Shown here one piece after another: positions 1-12,408 of a stretch of DNA of 64,000 bases (position 1 is its first letter; each line of letters begins with the position of its first letter). Where the stretch lies: assembly GCF_037975245.1 (NCBI RefSeq), contig NC_092568.1:7671501-7735500 (forward strand), read 5' to 3'. Made by a program: the position numbers and the translations under genes. The stretch comes from Apostichopus japonicus. Its lineage: Eukaryota > Echinodermata > Holothuroidea > Aspidochirotida > Stichopodidae. The notes under the pieces were generated by a model. It saw only the letters and a program-made list of their open reading frames with translations, did not search any database and was not told the origin of the DNA.

Positions 1-1112
1 ATTATTAGTTATGCATATTGTGTTCCAAAGGGTTTGTACATCCAATTGTCAACAGAGTTTGGTAAACAGTTCATCCTAACAATGTAATCATTGTTAATAG
101 TAATAAAACCAACGTACTAGAAATATTTCTATAAATAGTTTGGGTAGGTTAATATAGCTCGAGCTATGATCTTATGCCGTTCCATCAGTTCTTTGCGAAC
201 ACCATAGAACAATTAATAAAATTGGTATTGATATATCCTTGTAATTAACTAAACATATTCTAGAACTGGACCGAACATCTGTTTTGTGTGTGTGTTCAGT
301 CAAACTAATCACAACAACATGTCTAGTCTTGTCTAAGGTAGACCCATTGCCAATATATATAACTTTAGGATCGATGACACGCAACAACTGTGATACTAAC
401 GGGTATTGAATTTAAAAAAAGAGAGTTTAATATGAAGATAATTGAAGAGCTAGTCAGTTCTGCATAACATGTTACTATAGTGTTTATGCAAGGTACTACA
501 AACGATTTAAAGGTGCATGGTGCAATCAACTTTGTGCAAACTTTGGTTATATAGTACGTAATAATCAGTAACAGATTCCGTAACAAATACTAACCGTAGA
601 TGACTATTCATGCAAGTGGGACTTATTGTTGACACTGTATGCATTGTAAAAATCAACAAGTGTCTTTTTTTGGCCGATCATCGGAAAACTTAACCAATAA
701 TCTAGTTTTGGAAGTTTTACCCTAAAGAAAATGAACCCTTTGTTAAGGTTTGCATTTTCTTCACATTTCATTAAGTATCCTATTCACAATTTCTTTTCCA
801 ATTCAAGCAAAGGTGTAAGTCAATATTGAATTAGGTGGGATGGCTGAGTAAAATAATGCATACAAGAATGAACTACCTAAAATCCTGCGTGTAACGTTCG
901 TTAATCTTTCACTCGCAATGCAGGTGTCTTGTTTGACAAGTATTAGCACGACTTATCAAACTGGTTATGGTTTACAAATCATTAACAAATACCACCACTT
1001 GCAGGGACAATGTTCAGGGATATTTCTACGTTATTAACGACTGTTTACAAAGTTTCGTTACCTCAGATGAGCTTTCAAGAAACACGTTGATAACAATATT
1101 GGATTCCAAATA
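1..1112 (+). other. 5' flank of FREP copy 1
   Basis: No gene is seen. The stretch is recognisably the same sequence as the flanks before copy 3 (about 15,350-16,665) and copy 4 (about 24,360-25,570), so the window opens inside a repeat unit. The array or its flank therefore continues to the left. The distal TATA block seen upstream of copies 3 and 4 would lie just outside the window here. Confidence 0.75.
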
Positions 1113-1113
1113 G

Positions 1114-1120
1114 CATAAAA
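1114..1120 (+). promoter_or_regulatory. candidate core promoter (CATAAAA) of FREP copy 1
   Basis: A TATA-like CATAAAA lies about 90 bases before the first ATG and is preserved at the same place in copies 3 and 4, followed by a pyrimidine-rich start-like segment (TTCTCAATTC type). Copy conservation alone is weak evidence, because the whole flank is duplicated. Confidence 0.3.
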
Positions 1121-1207
1121 CATCGCAACTATCTTTGTCTCAATTCAATTCAAGTCAAGTCAACGACGTTGCTAGATGACCACAATACACACTGAAGAAA
1201 AATTGGC

Positions 1208-4200
1208 ATGATCTCTTCCATCATGAAGGCTGCTATTCTATTGATCCTGGTTGGATGTATTTCGTTCTGCATCAGCTCTGAACCTTTGACTGAAAGTGAA
1301 AATACTGTAAGAAAACTTTAAAATATTCTCTTATATTTTTTAATATGTTTTTCATGTAAAACACAGCTTTTGCCTTTCGTATCTGAAACAAGTATTATAT
1401 TCAGTTCATTTGTGGAGGTTTAGATTTTTTTAACAAAATGGTGATGTCGTTCTCATTTAGTTGATGTTACTAGTTTGCAATAATGTTATCGTGAATATCA
1501 TATTGAAATATATATATATATATATATCTAAATACCACTTATAACATCTCTTAACAGCAGTAGCTCAATGACAATGTAAGTTGTATGTTTAGAATATCAT
1601 CATCTGATCACGTCTTTTCTATATTGAAGTTTTCTACCAAAATTCATCGAGGAGTAATCAGTCACTTTTAGATGATTTCACCGGAATCATCTTTTAATAG
1701 AATATAGAAGATTTAAGATGATGAGAATAATATTTGAAGAATAACATACCAATTATGATGAAAATCGAGGATACGTCGGAATTTGTAAAATCTTATCATA
1801 CATCATGAATTTTATTATTGCATATAAAAGGTAATAATATTTTGAATAAAACACTTATGCCATCAATACAGACATCTGAGATGAAAAGTTGTGCACCTTC
1901 ATCTTAACTTTATAATGTAGAAATTTCTGCATGATGCTAAGTGAGGAAAAACAGTCTCAGAATTACATTGAAGTACACGAGAGAATCCAAGAGGGATTAT
2001 CAACAAGTTACACTTCTGTTACTTTCACATATAAAGAAAGATACAAATTCAAAGTGATTGTAATTCCTGTATCATGGTTTATTACGATAAGTCTTCTACA
2101 AACGTTAAGATACAGATCGTAGATTCCCTCGTTTATGAAAATCACTAGTTTTCAAAACAAAGTATATAGATACCTGCAACTACTGTACAGCATTCATAAG
2201 AAACATAGATGAAATTATTGATTACGGGGGAATACATGTTGTTTTTCCAGTAAAGAATCTATAGGGTTCCTAGTAATCGTAATAGTGAAAAAGGGGGGGG
2301 GGGGTAAGGTGTAGAAATAAGTCTTTGGTTTAGACTTCAAAGGAGTCTCAAGAGTTACAAAGTACAATCGACCTATCAACCCTTGGACCACATGTCTTTA
2401 GTGCAGATATTACACTTAAACTTAACCATGTTCCATACAATAGAAATTTGCATGATTTTTGAAGGATAATTGTCTGTACAAATATCTTTTACAAATTTAA
2501 GACATTATGTGTAAATTCTATCTACAGAAACACAATAATGCACAAACGCACGACGCGACGTTGATATAAGACTCGACAGAAATAAACAGAAATATATATG
2601 TTTATGGTTGTACTTCAACCCAATATTGGAAGTAGGGAAGGTGATCTGCATCATCATTGAGAGTTTACAAATATGGAAACGCCACTGAATTAGAAACTTA
2701 AACTTTACATCATAAAACATATGATTTAGCTAGCACTGATAGTATGTTTCATCATATGTTAATGAGATAGATAACTCAATGTTGCTTATTCGTAAAGATA
2801 TGTTTGTGTTTTTGGTTCGATGTGCAAACTGGTCGCTGGAAAGCATCTTATGAATTAAGTTATTATCATAAATATTGTAGTAAATTATATTTTAACAAAC
2901 ACACCGAACATCATTGATGGTACGATAAAGGTTCAATCTTGTTTTCTTTCTTTTCTTAGTTCGAACGGTCTTTAGCAGATCCGGCTAAGAGAAAAAAGCG
3001 GCAGTCAGGTAAATAATGAATTGTTCTATGTTTCAAATTTCATTACAATAATTTATATGTCCGTACATAGGTCAATATAGCACAGTCTCACTGTAAGCTT
3101 ATTCCAACTCAGACCTTCAGTCTAGCCAACTGAATAGTTAGAGTTTCAATAAATGCTTTCGTCATATATAAGATCTATAAGATTTGCAATAAGTTTGCAT
3201 ACATCAAACTCATCGATTCAAGCTTAACAAAAATGTAGTCTAAAAGTACAAAATATAACTAGAAATATTCTTGTCTATACAATCATAATTTTTTTCTATT
3301 GTAACAATTTGTGTGTCCTAAGCATATACAGGGTACAAAAGTGGATGTAAAGAATCTCTGTGCAAATACCGATGAATCGTTTTTTTTTATAACAGTAAAA
3401 ATATAGTTGTATTTTTTTCTTTCCGTCCTGAGTAGCACTTTTTCTTAATATTGATAAAATGAAATAAGTATGTAAAACAACACAAAGATTTAGAAGATAT
3501 AAATCGTCTTAACACCTACATAAATTTTGATCAAGAAATAAGACTTCAATTGGATCCTTCTCAAACAGGTCTTTCGGGTCCCAATAGGATTTACCATTCT
3601 CCTGAGTACCCACGTGACTGCTATGATATTCTGCAATCTTCTTCCGGTCATTCTCCACCAAGTGGTCAGTACTACATTCAACCAGATGGTGGTAACGTCA
3701 TCAAGGTCTACTGTGATATGGAAACTGACGAGGGAGGATGGACGGTAAGATGAAATGATATTACACTCTTTGTTGTGACATTGTTATAAAATTTCATTAT
3801 TGTTGCATCTTACAACGCTAAACTTTAAATAGAGTTCAGTTGAAAATAAGTGTCGTTCTGGAGTCGTGACCTTACACTTAGCTCTTCTTTCAAATGAAGA
3901 ATTAAATTGGGTTATGTTGCCAACTGAGGGGGCTAAATCATATATGTAAAGACAAAAATGAATGATTGTCTTTCGGAAACTATTGCCAATGACCGACTCC
4001 CTAAATAAACTGTGTGCCATACCAATTCCTTGTTGCATTTAAATGAGACACACAAAAAAAAATATTTGGGAGATCTTCGGATAAATGTTCCTTCACACAA
4101 AAAGCTGAATGCTTGATCGAGTCTAAATATGAAGTCATGGAGCTAGATATGCATCAATTACTCATACTTATCTTTATTAATAGCGGGTATATTTTCTGTA

Positions 4201-6164
4201 ATGTTAAAGTAATTAAACTATTGAAGCATGACGCAATGATGTTATTGGTTTCAGTGTCAACACTGGTATCATTCTGCTTTATGCTGAATTGTCAAACAAA
4301 AAGCAAGAACAAGGTTTCAGATCGTATTAGCACCGTGACATCACAGATTAACCATTTCGAATCATTGTAAACGCTTTTCTGAAAGTTAGCTTCTTTATCT
4401 ATCCCAATCCTTTACCAGTAAATCGATTTTCAGTATTATGTACTGGGAAACGGCACAGATGAGTCTTGTCCTTTAAACAACAAGTTTGGTGGTCAACATG
4501 TTTTGAATGTGGATGGAGTCAGTTGATAGAAGGTTAACTCCATAACAAATCCTTTTCCGTTTCAAACTTATAAAAGTCGGAAACATTGAAGTAACTAAAT
4601 GGGTATAACAGGTAGGTCTAGCAATATCCCAGTATGCTTTTAACATGGTAACTGAGGTAAATTCAGGTCACGTGGCATGTATAATTATAGTGCAAACAAA
4701 GTGTCAAAAAGTTTTCCAAAACGGATTGACCAATTTTGCTTAATCTTGTTTAGAAGTTTACCCGTGCATGGTGGAAACTTGTGTCTATTCACGAAGGGTG
4801 TTTGCTATGAGCTACACAACTCCATGGATTGTCCTCTTGTGTACTTTATATCAAAGTCCTATATACATTTCTATGTAATAAATGGAAGCATGCATAAGGA
4901 GACATACTTTATTCTTGTTCAAGCCACACTTATTTAATCTACTCTATTACATAGTTTGGAATAATCACTGAATTAGCCTGTAAACAACATGCACATGAAT
5001 ATTTTGTTATACGTCCATTTTTCACAAGAGATAGAGGGGGGGGGGGGGGTTATTTTTAAATATTCTTGCTGGGAGCAACACCTCATGGTCTTCGATCGAT
5101 AAGAATTTTAGTCTCACTGTAGACATACAGATTAGACTAGATATAAGAGATAGAAGGAATGTGTGTTACCAATAACAACTGATGGTAAATCATATTTGTT
5201 TCCTCATATTTGTTCCCTTGTTATGTTACAGGTCTTCCAGAGACGTTTAGACGGTACCATTAACTTCTATCGTTCGTGGTCCTACTATCAAAGTGGGTTC
5301 GGGAACCTAAATACAGAATTCTGGCTTGGAAATGACAACATACACTATCTTACTTCCCAGAGAGACTACGAGCTGAGGGTTGATATGAACAACACTTTAG
5401 GAAACCATTACTTTGCCAAGTACAACAAATTCAGAATTGGCGACTCATTCTCCGAGTACCGTTTAGTACTTGGAGCGTATTCGGGTACAGCAGGTAAACT
5501 ATAAACACACATATAGTTAAGGTTTTTCTGTATATTTGATTGCATCACGGTTCAGTATATACAGGGAAACAATAACCATGCCCATAGTATCATGCATGGC
5601 GTAACTCATGATGGAGTTCCTGTTGTTTAAGGAAAGCGATGTGTTGTTAAAAAAGTGATACTTTCGAGCTGTTATGTTAAATGCGCATTTATAAGAAGCT
5701 TATTCCCATAAATATACGAACCGATTATAGAACATGTGTTTGTTTCCACGAAGCTATCTTTCAGCTACATTGTTAGCTGAGGATTGATGTGAATATCTCC
5801 TAAGGACATGATATCTTTTGTAATCATTGTTTACTACATAATATTTCAACGAACAGGCAAAATGGAAGTTTATAAATTGATCGAGTGTCTTTTCGAATGA
5901 TTACATACAGGTGATGCTCTCACTTTCCAGGACACGATGAGGTTTTCCACGTACGATAATGACAATGACGTTTATTCCAGCAACTGTGCGAGTCATTCAT
6001 TATACGGAAGTGGAGCGTGGTGGTATAAGGATTGTCACTTATCTAATCTAAACGGTCAGTACTACGGTTACAGTACATTCTCCAGTATTTACTGGCACCA
6101 ACTGCCTGGTAATAATGAACAAATTCCTTTTGCTGAGATGAAGCTTCGTCCTCGTTCAATTTAA
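1208..6164 (+). CDS. fibrinogen-related protein, copy 1 (5 coding exons)
   Basis: Exons 1208-1306, 2960-3008, 3536-3744, 5232-5493 and 5911-6164 join in phase with GT/AG borders into 290 residues, or 285 from the second in-frame ATG at 1223. Exon 1 is a signal peptide (MKAAILLILVGC...). Exon 2 ends in a basic furin-type site (KRKKR), so a short propeptide is probably removed. Exons 3-5 are one fibrinogen-like domain with GGWT/VFQRR at the exon 3/4 join, the calcium loop YDNDND and the pocket segment WWYKDC...SNLNG in exon 5. Such proteins are secreted and in other animals bind acetylated sugars; that role is inferred here. Oddities: two cysteines present in the other copies are replaced (GLSC to GLSG, LQSC to LQSS), and exon 2 is 9 bases shorter. 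The exon 3 acceptor is the only AG that keeps the frame, though its pyrimidine tract is poor. Confidence 0.88.
5765..5810 (+). pseudogene. decayed exon-4 fragment in intron 4, copy 1
   Basis: After a CAG that looks like an old acceptor, about 45 bases match the exon 4 segment encoding YELRVDMNN, here broken (TTAGCTGAGG...) and followed by a stop. It is the most eroded of the four relics. Confidence 0.5.
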
Positions 6165-8390
6165 GATTTTAAGCGAGAACATTGAATCATTATATACTGG
6201 GATCCAACTGTATATGGTCGTACAAAATGGATGAGGAAATCAACTTTACGATTGTTATGACTTACGGAAATGTATTGTGCAATTATTGCTTTGAAAATCA
6301 AATCCATGAAATGATTCTGCATAGATCACTTTCTCTCTCCCTTTATTATGATTATTACAATTGTTCTTGTTCTTGTGATTACAATTTTGGGGTCTGGATA
6401 GTCAAATCCTTAATAGTAAATATAATCAAGAAATATCTTCTTAAAATCATCAAGATGAGCCCCTTCCTTCTCAAAGTTGAACAATTCTGTCGATATAAGA
6501 ACATAAAATGGGTATATTTATAGTTGACGCTAAAGCTGTCGACTCAAAATGATCACTGCTGTGATAAGTACGAACTGTTTGGACACTTAAGCTTCTCGAA
6601 ATTATAATACAAACTGCATTGTTTTGTGAAAGTAACTTAAATATGTCCCTTCTTATAGTTTTGTTGTAGACATCGATACCAAATATATTCGGAGCAATGG
6701 TTGAATTTTGAAAGTAAATTCTCAATATGTCTATTTACAATGTCACGGGAAAATATACTGATGAAACCGAATACGCGAACCCTTGTTGTATTTCTTTATC
6801 GCCTGTTTGTAAACTCACTAAGACCTGTATATAACGAATGTTTATATTTTAACGATTAATATTATTTTGTAATGAGGATTTGTTTTTTATAGCATAGATA
6901 ATAACTGAATCAGTAAATTTTTGTTTATTATTTATAGGAACATAAATTAAACCTTAAATAATTTAATATTTATACAAAAAAAGTCAATAAAAATAAACTC
7001 AACTGTAAATTAATTAACGAGGACAAAAATTCATCAGTATGTTTTATCATGCTAATATATATTTATTTTCTCTCTGTCTGTTGATGCTATTGGGAGAGCT
7101 TACAGAACATGCAGGAAGCACAACAGTTCTACGATACTGTTATGGGGTCGTGAAGTTCTTTCTCTTTTCTAATAGAAATATTGGCAATACTTTTGTTAAT
7201 CTATATACCTTGAGATAGTGTAAAAAAAAAACTATTGGTTACCTACAGTTTGGAAATTTTACTTTGCATGAACTATAGTGGTGCATTTTATTGTCCAGTG
7301 CAAAAATATGTTTTCGTACGACTCATGTTTCTACAGATTTCAAGATCATTTATAACTTTCACAACATACACCAGAACTATCGATTAATGATATCATACGT
7401 CATATATGTATCCATGGATCATTTGTAATGCATGTTATTTTTGCGGAGAACATTTATTTCTTCTGAGAACCTTCACTTTCAGCTGTTTTTGCTTTAATTG
7501 CTTAAGATCAGCTCAAAATAAACTTCAATATATATCATGTTATAACCATAACTGATATAGGATACATAATATAGAAAACTATGTGCCATTAATCAAACGA
7601 AAAGAGTCAAATTACCAACATTAAGGCAAAAGGATCCAGAAACAGAAGAAGAAATACACTAACGCCTGTGTCACTAAAAAGGAGCTGGACACATTAAGAA
7701 TCGAAACTATTAATACGAAGCAACTAGCATCTCTGTATTATTATGACTTAAAGTCGTCACTGTACTGTTAAGTCTGCACTTGTGAACATCCTCATGTGAA
7801 CAATCTATGGATGCAGATAACGTAAAACGTAACGATTGATCTAATCTGTAGATCATACTCCTTCTCAACTGCTGTCATACTTAAATGAGACCGTTTTACA
7901 AACATTGCCCCATATTTTAGACATTCCTCCATCTTCTGTTTTCTTTTTATTTCATTGTGAACTTGGTGTGGTTTTTTACCGCGATGTTGCACCATTAAAC
8001 CTTAAATGCTGCGTCTCTTATTACATTAATTTTAGGGACTTACATTAGTTCAGTGCATTAATGTTGCTTAAAGTCTGTCAATCTATTGCATTCTTATAAC
8101 AGGTATGTTATAAGAATTGCATTCTTATTGCATTCTTATAACAGGTTTTCCAATATATATATATACTGTACATCCCGATTTATATGTTAATAACAATATA
8201 GATAGGAAAGAACCAAGATAGAAAGTACACGCTTGGGGAAATAGCAACATTTAGTTATCAACATGCACAGAACGGGTACATATCTTGGTGTATTGTCAGC
8301 ACTTAAAGTCTTGCCGTAAAAACTTGATTCTCGAATATTTTCGTAACAGCTGTTTTGCGCTTGACGAAGAGATCTAACAGACGGTATTTT
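6165..8390 (+). other. 3' flank of FREP copy 1
   Basis: No further gene is seen. The stretch aligns by eye with the 3' flanks of the other copies. AATAAA motifs at 6986 and 6992 are the clearest poly(A) signal candidates and have counterparts after copies 2 and 3. Near 8,090-8,145 a short block (attgcattcttataacagg) is repeated locally. At about 8,390 the sequence switches abruptly into intron 1 of copy 2. Confidence 0.6.
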
Positions 8391-8428
8391 GATGTCGTTC
8401 ACTTTTATTAGAAGTAACCATTTTGTAA

Positions 8429-8488
8429 TACAATATATATATATGTATATGCATATATATATATATATATATATTTATGTATATATAC

Positions 8489-8535
<47 letters not shown>

Positions 8536-8552
8536 GGTGTGTGTGTGTGTGT
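8429..8552. repeat. (AT)n/(TG)n microsatellite
   Basis: Alternating AT runs with TATG interruptions pass into a TG run. It lies in what remains of intron 1 of copy 2. A similar AT/TG tract is in intron 1 of copy 3 at 16,979-17,052. Confidence 0.9.
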
Positions 8553-11500
8553 GGATATAAATATGTATGTGTGTACATCTCTTAACAGTAGGACCTCAGT
8601 AACAAATTAAACTGTTTTTTTTAGAATTTCTTTTCCCCTTTAACGTTTTTTCTTCATTGGAGTTTCCAACCAAAATTCTTTCGATGAGTACCCAGTCACT
8701 TTTAGATGATTTTAACCGGAATTATCTTTCGAATCAGATTTAAGTTAATCTTTAACAAGAACATCCCAAGTTACATTATGATGAATTCGAAAATACGTCA
8801 GAATTCGTATAAAAAAATAAACATAAATCATGAATCGTATTATTTTGATCGAACATAATTCATATATTACTTTTGAATAAAACACTAATGCGATCAACAA
8901 AGTCATCTGAGAAGGTCTGCTGGAAGGTAACAGATGCAAACTCGTAGATTCCCAGGTGTATGAACATAACTTGTTTTCCAAGCAAAGTACATCATACCTG
9001 CTACTTCTAAACAGCAAGTAAAATGAAGTAAATAGGAAATTATTGATTATCTAACGGGCTTTTCCGTAATAGCAAAAGAGGGAGAAATGTGTAGAGTAAG
9101 TCTGTGTTTTATTTCACAGGAGTCCCGAGGGTTACAAAGAGGTTCAATGGACCTATCAACCCTTGGACACCATGTCTTTAGTGCAGATATTACACTTAAA
9201 CTTAACCATGTTCCATACACTTAGACAGTTGCATGGACTTTGAAGGATAATGTCTGCACGAATATCTTTTACAAAATTACAACATTATGTGTAAACTCTA
9301 TCTACCGACACACAATCATGCGAAATCGCACAACCGCACGACTCGTCGTTGATATAAGACTCGACAGAAATAAACAAATACATATGTTTATGGTTGTACG
9401 TTAACCCAATATTGGAAGTAGGGAAGGCGATCTGAATCGCCTTTGAGAGTTTAAAAATATGGAAACGCCATTGAATTAGAAATGTAAACTTTACATCATA
9501 AAACATATGGTTTAGTTAACACAAATAGCATGTCACATATCGTCACATTTTAAAGAGATAGATGTCTAAATTTTGTCAAGATATGATTGTGTTTTGGTTC
9601 GATGTATGAACTGGTCGCTGGAATGCATCTTATAAATTAAGTTCTCGTAAATATTGTAATAAATCATATTTTAAGGTACACACCGAACATCATTAATGGT
9701 ACGAAAAAGATCCAATCTGAGTGGGTATTTTTCTTTTTAGTTCGAACACAAGGAACGGTCTTTAGCAGATCCTGCTGGGAGACAAAAGCGGCAGTCAGGT
9801 AAATAATGAATTGTTCTATGTTTCAAACTTCATTAAAATCATTTATATGTCCGTACATAGGACAATATAGCACAGTCTCACTGTAAGCTTATTCCAACTC
9901 AGACCTTCAGTCTAACCAACTGAATAGTTAGAGCTTCGATAAATGCTTTCGTCACATGTTTTTTCTCTCTCTTAATCTAAAAGATCTGCTATAAGTTTGC
10001 ATAGATTAAACTCATCGATTCAAACTCAACACAAATATTGTCTAAAAGTACAAAATATAACTAGAAATATTCGTGTCTATACCATCATAAATTTGTTTCT
10101 ATTGAAACAATTCGTGTGTTCTAAGCATGTTTCTGTTGAATGTAACCCGAATTTGAAGTAAATTATATCTTCAAGGGAACAAGAGTGGATGTAAAGAATC
10201 TCCGCCATGAGCAGCACTTTTTCTTAATATTTGTATAAATGAAATACGTATGTAATACAACACAAAGATTTAGAACATATAAATCGCCTTAGCACTTACA
10301 TAAATTTAGATCAACGAAGAAACAAGACTTCAATTGGATCCTTCTCAAACAGGTCTTTCGTGTCCCAAGGGGATTTCCCATTCTCCTGAGTACCCACGTG
10401 ACTGCTATGATATTCTGCAATCTTGTTCCGGTCAGTCTCCCCCAAGTGGTCAGTACTATATTCAACCAGATGGTGGTAATGTCATCAAGGTCTACTGTGA
10501 TATGGAAACTGACGAGGGTGGATGGACGGTAAGATGAAATTATATTACACTCTTTGTTGTAACGTTGTTATTAATATTCATTATTTGTACATATATCAAC
10601 GCTAAACTTTGATTACAGTTCAGTCGGAAATTAGTGTAGTTCTGGAGTAGTGACCTTACACTTAGCTCTTCTTTCAAGTGATAAATTATTTTTTCACAGG
10701 AAAGTGGGTTATGTTGCCAACTGGGGAGAAAAATACTATATTTAAAAAACATGTACATGTTGTCATTCTGAAATTATTGCCAATGACCGATTCCTGAAAA
10801 CGCTGTGTGTGACATAGCAATTCCTTGTTGTACTAAAATGAGACGCAAACCAAAATATATATTGTTATTAATTTCTCTTCACACAAAAGGTTGAATGCTT
10901 GAACGAGTCTAAATATGAAGTCATAGAGCTAGATGTGCATCAGTTTTTCCTACTTATCTGTATCAATAGCAGACGAGTTTTGCAAGTGCTGAATCTACAG
11001 CATTAAAGCAAAACGTAACGATGTCATTGGTTTCGGTGGTTTCAACACTGCTGTCATTCTGCTTTGAAAAAAAGCAAGTTGAAGGTGTTAGATAGTAGTT
11101 GCAACGTGACATCACATATCTACAACATGGCAACTACCAGACACGACTGATAAACTGTAGGATATCTCGCAAATGGAACCACAGTTTTCGTAGATGTTGC
11201 TGGGGGAGGGGGGGGGGGGTTGTCTCAGGTGAAGATGATGACTTGGTTTGTGTCCCTTTTAAACCTTCCAAAATGTAACAGTTACCAGTTTTTTTGATGA
11301 ATCATGGTTGTTGCATGTAAAAACTGTGGAGTACAACGAACACACATAAATTACTTGTTATAGTGTTATAAATCCGCCAAAATGATGTGATTTGGAATGA
11401 TTTACTTGAGGCAAATCCAAACAACATCACCTCAGTTGCCAACATTTTGTTCGGTGGCAAATCTCAACCATTTAGAATCATTGAAAACGTTTTTCTGAAA

Positions 11501-11809
11501 GTTAGTTTCTTTATATGTCTAAATCCTTAACAAGGAAATCGAGTTTCACTATTTATACTGGGAATCGGCACATATGAGTTTTTCCCTTTAAAGACGGAGT
11601 TCGGTCGTCAGTAGTCTTTGAATGTGGATGGAGTCAGATCATTGGAAAGTTTAACTCTTTAACAAATCCCTTTCTGTTCAAAACTAATAAAAATCGGAAA
11701 CATTGAAGTAACTAATGACGAGTATAACAGGAATATCAGCATTTATAAAAAGCTTATTCCCATACATATACAAAGGGACCTACTCTATTTAAAACGTTTT
11801 CTGATTAAA

Positions 11810-11950
11810 GAACCCCAGTCTTGAGGTGTTTAAGACAAGATTGCCCACGCATTGTTATTAGCACTGTTGCGCTGCGCACCAACATCCTCGTTGTGATACC
11901 CGAGAGGGGTTTTTTAGAGTACCTAACAGAAACAGAAACAGTAACAGAAA
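11810..11950. other. extra segment in intron 4 of FREP copy 2
   Basis: About 140 bases lie between blocks that are contiguous in copy 3 (GATTAAAGAAC and AAGTGTTTGC). They are absent from the other three copies, end in a short run of ACAGAAACAGAAAC-like repeats, and match nothing else I recognise in the window. Confidence 0.55.
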
Positions 11951-11982
11951 CAAGTGTTTGCTTCCACGAACCTCTCTTGCAG

Positions 11983-12028
11983 TTAGACTATGAGCTGAGG
12001 ATTGATTTGAACAACTCCTAAGGACATG
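11983..12028 (+). pseudogene. decayed exon-4 fragment in intron 4, copy 2
   Basis: Encodes DYELRIDLNNS then a stop, closely matching exon 4 residues DYELRVDMNNT. It is the best preserved relic in reading frame and, because the true exon 4 is deleted, the only exon 4-like sequence left in this copy. Confidence 0.6.
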
Positions 12029-12408
12029 ATTTTTGGAATCATTGCTTTACTCGGAAAACTAAATATTTTTGCAATCAACAGGCAAAATGGAAGTATATTA
12101 ATTGATCGAAAAAAACAATTAATTTGATTCTCTTTCCGAATGAAATACATACAGGTGATTCCCTAACTGCCCACGAGACCATGATGTTTTCTACGTACGA
12201 TAATGACAATGACGTTATTTCGACCAACTGTGCGAGTCATTCATCACAAGGAAGAGGAGCATGGTGGTATAAATACTGTCTTGTTTCTAATTTAAACGGT
12301 CAGTACTACGGTTACAGTGGAAATCCCAGTATTTACTGGCGCTATCTGCCTGGTGATGATGACCAAATTCCCTTCGCTGAGATGAAGCTTCGTCCTCGTT
12401 CAATTTAA

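Larger units (their letters stand above)
9741..12408 (+). pseudogene. fibrinogen-related protein pseudogene, copy 2 (exons 1 and 4 deleted)
   Basis: Remaining exons are exon 2 at 9741-9798, exon 3 at 10320-10528 and exon 5 at 12155-12408. All are open with intact splice borders, and exon 3 encodes the same residues as copy 3. Exon 1 and the whole promoter flank are missing: sequence runs from the 3' flank of copy 1 straight into intron 1 near 8,390. Exon 4 is missing too: intron 3 sequence matching copy 3 up to about 20,290 continues near 11,740 with sequence matching copy 3 from about 21,570. Splicing exon 3 (ending in phase 0) to exon 5 (phase 1) shifts the frame, so no normal product can form. 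Exon 5 retains the calcium loop YDNDND and pocket segment WWYKYC. The clean exons suggest a recent loss. Confidence 0.85.

Noticed and set aside
3550-3753. Exon 3 of each FREP copy as a separate 67-codon gene
   Set aside because: The frame runs a few bases into the intron donor (GTAAGA read as VR) and joins in phase with the next exon; it is one exon of a larger gene.
8389-8610. 73-codon frame with alternating I/Y and V/C residues
   Set aside because: Translation of an AT/TG microsatellite.
11195-11220. G-runs in FREP intron 3 (also near 5,036, 19,766 and 28,894) as designed G-quadruplexes
   Set aside because: They are single long G homopolymers of varying length, not four spaced G-tracts; recorded only as homopolymers.
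10320-12408. Copy 2 as a functional gene that skips exon 4
   Set aside because: Exon 3 ends in phase 0 and exon 5 starts in phase 1, so joining them shifts the frame; the signal peptide exon and promoter flank are also missing.
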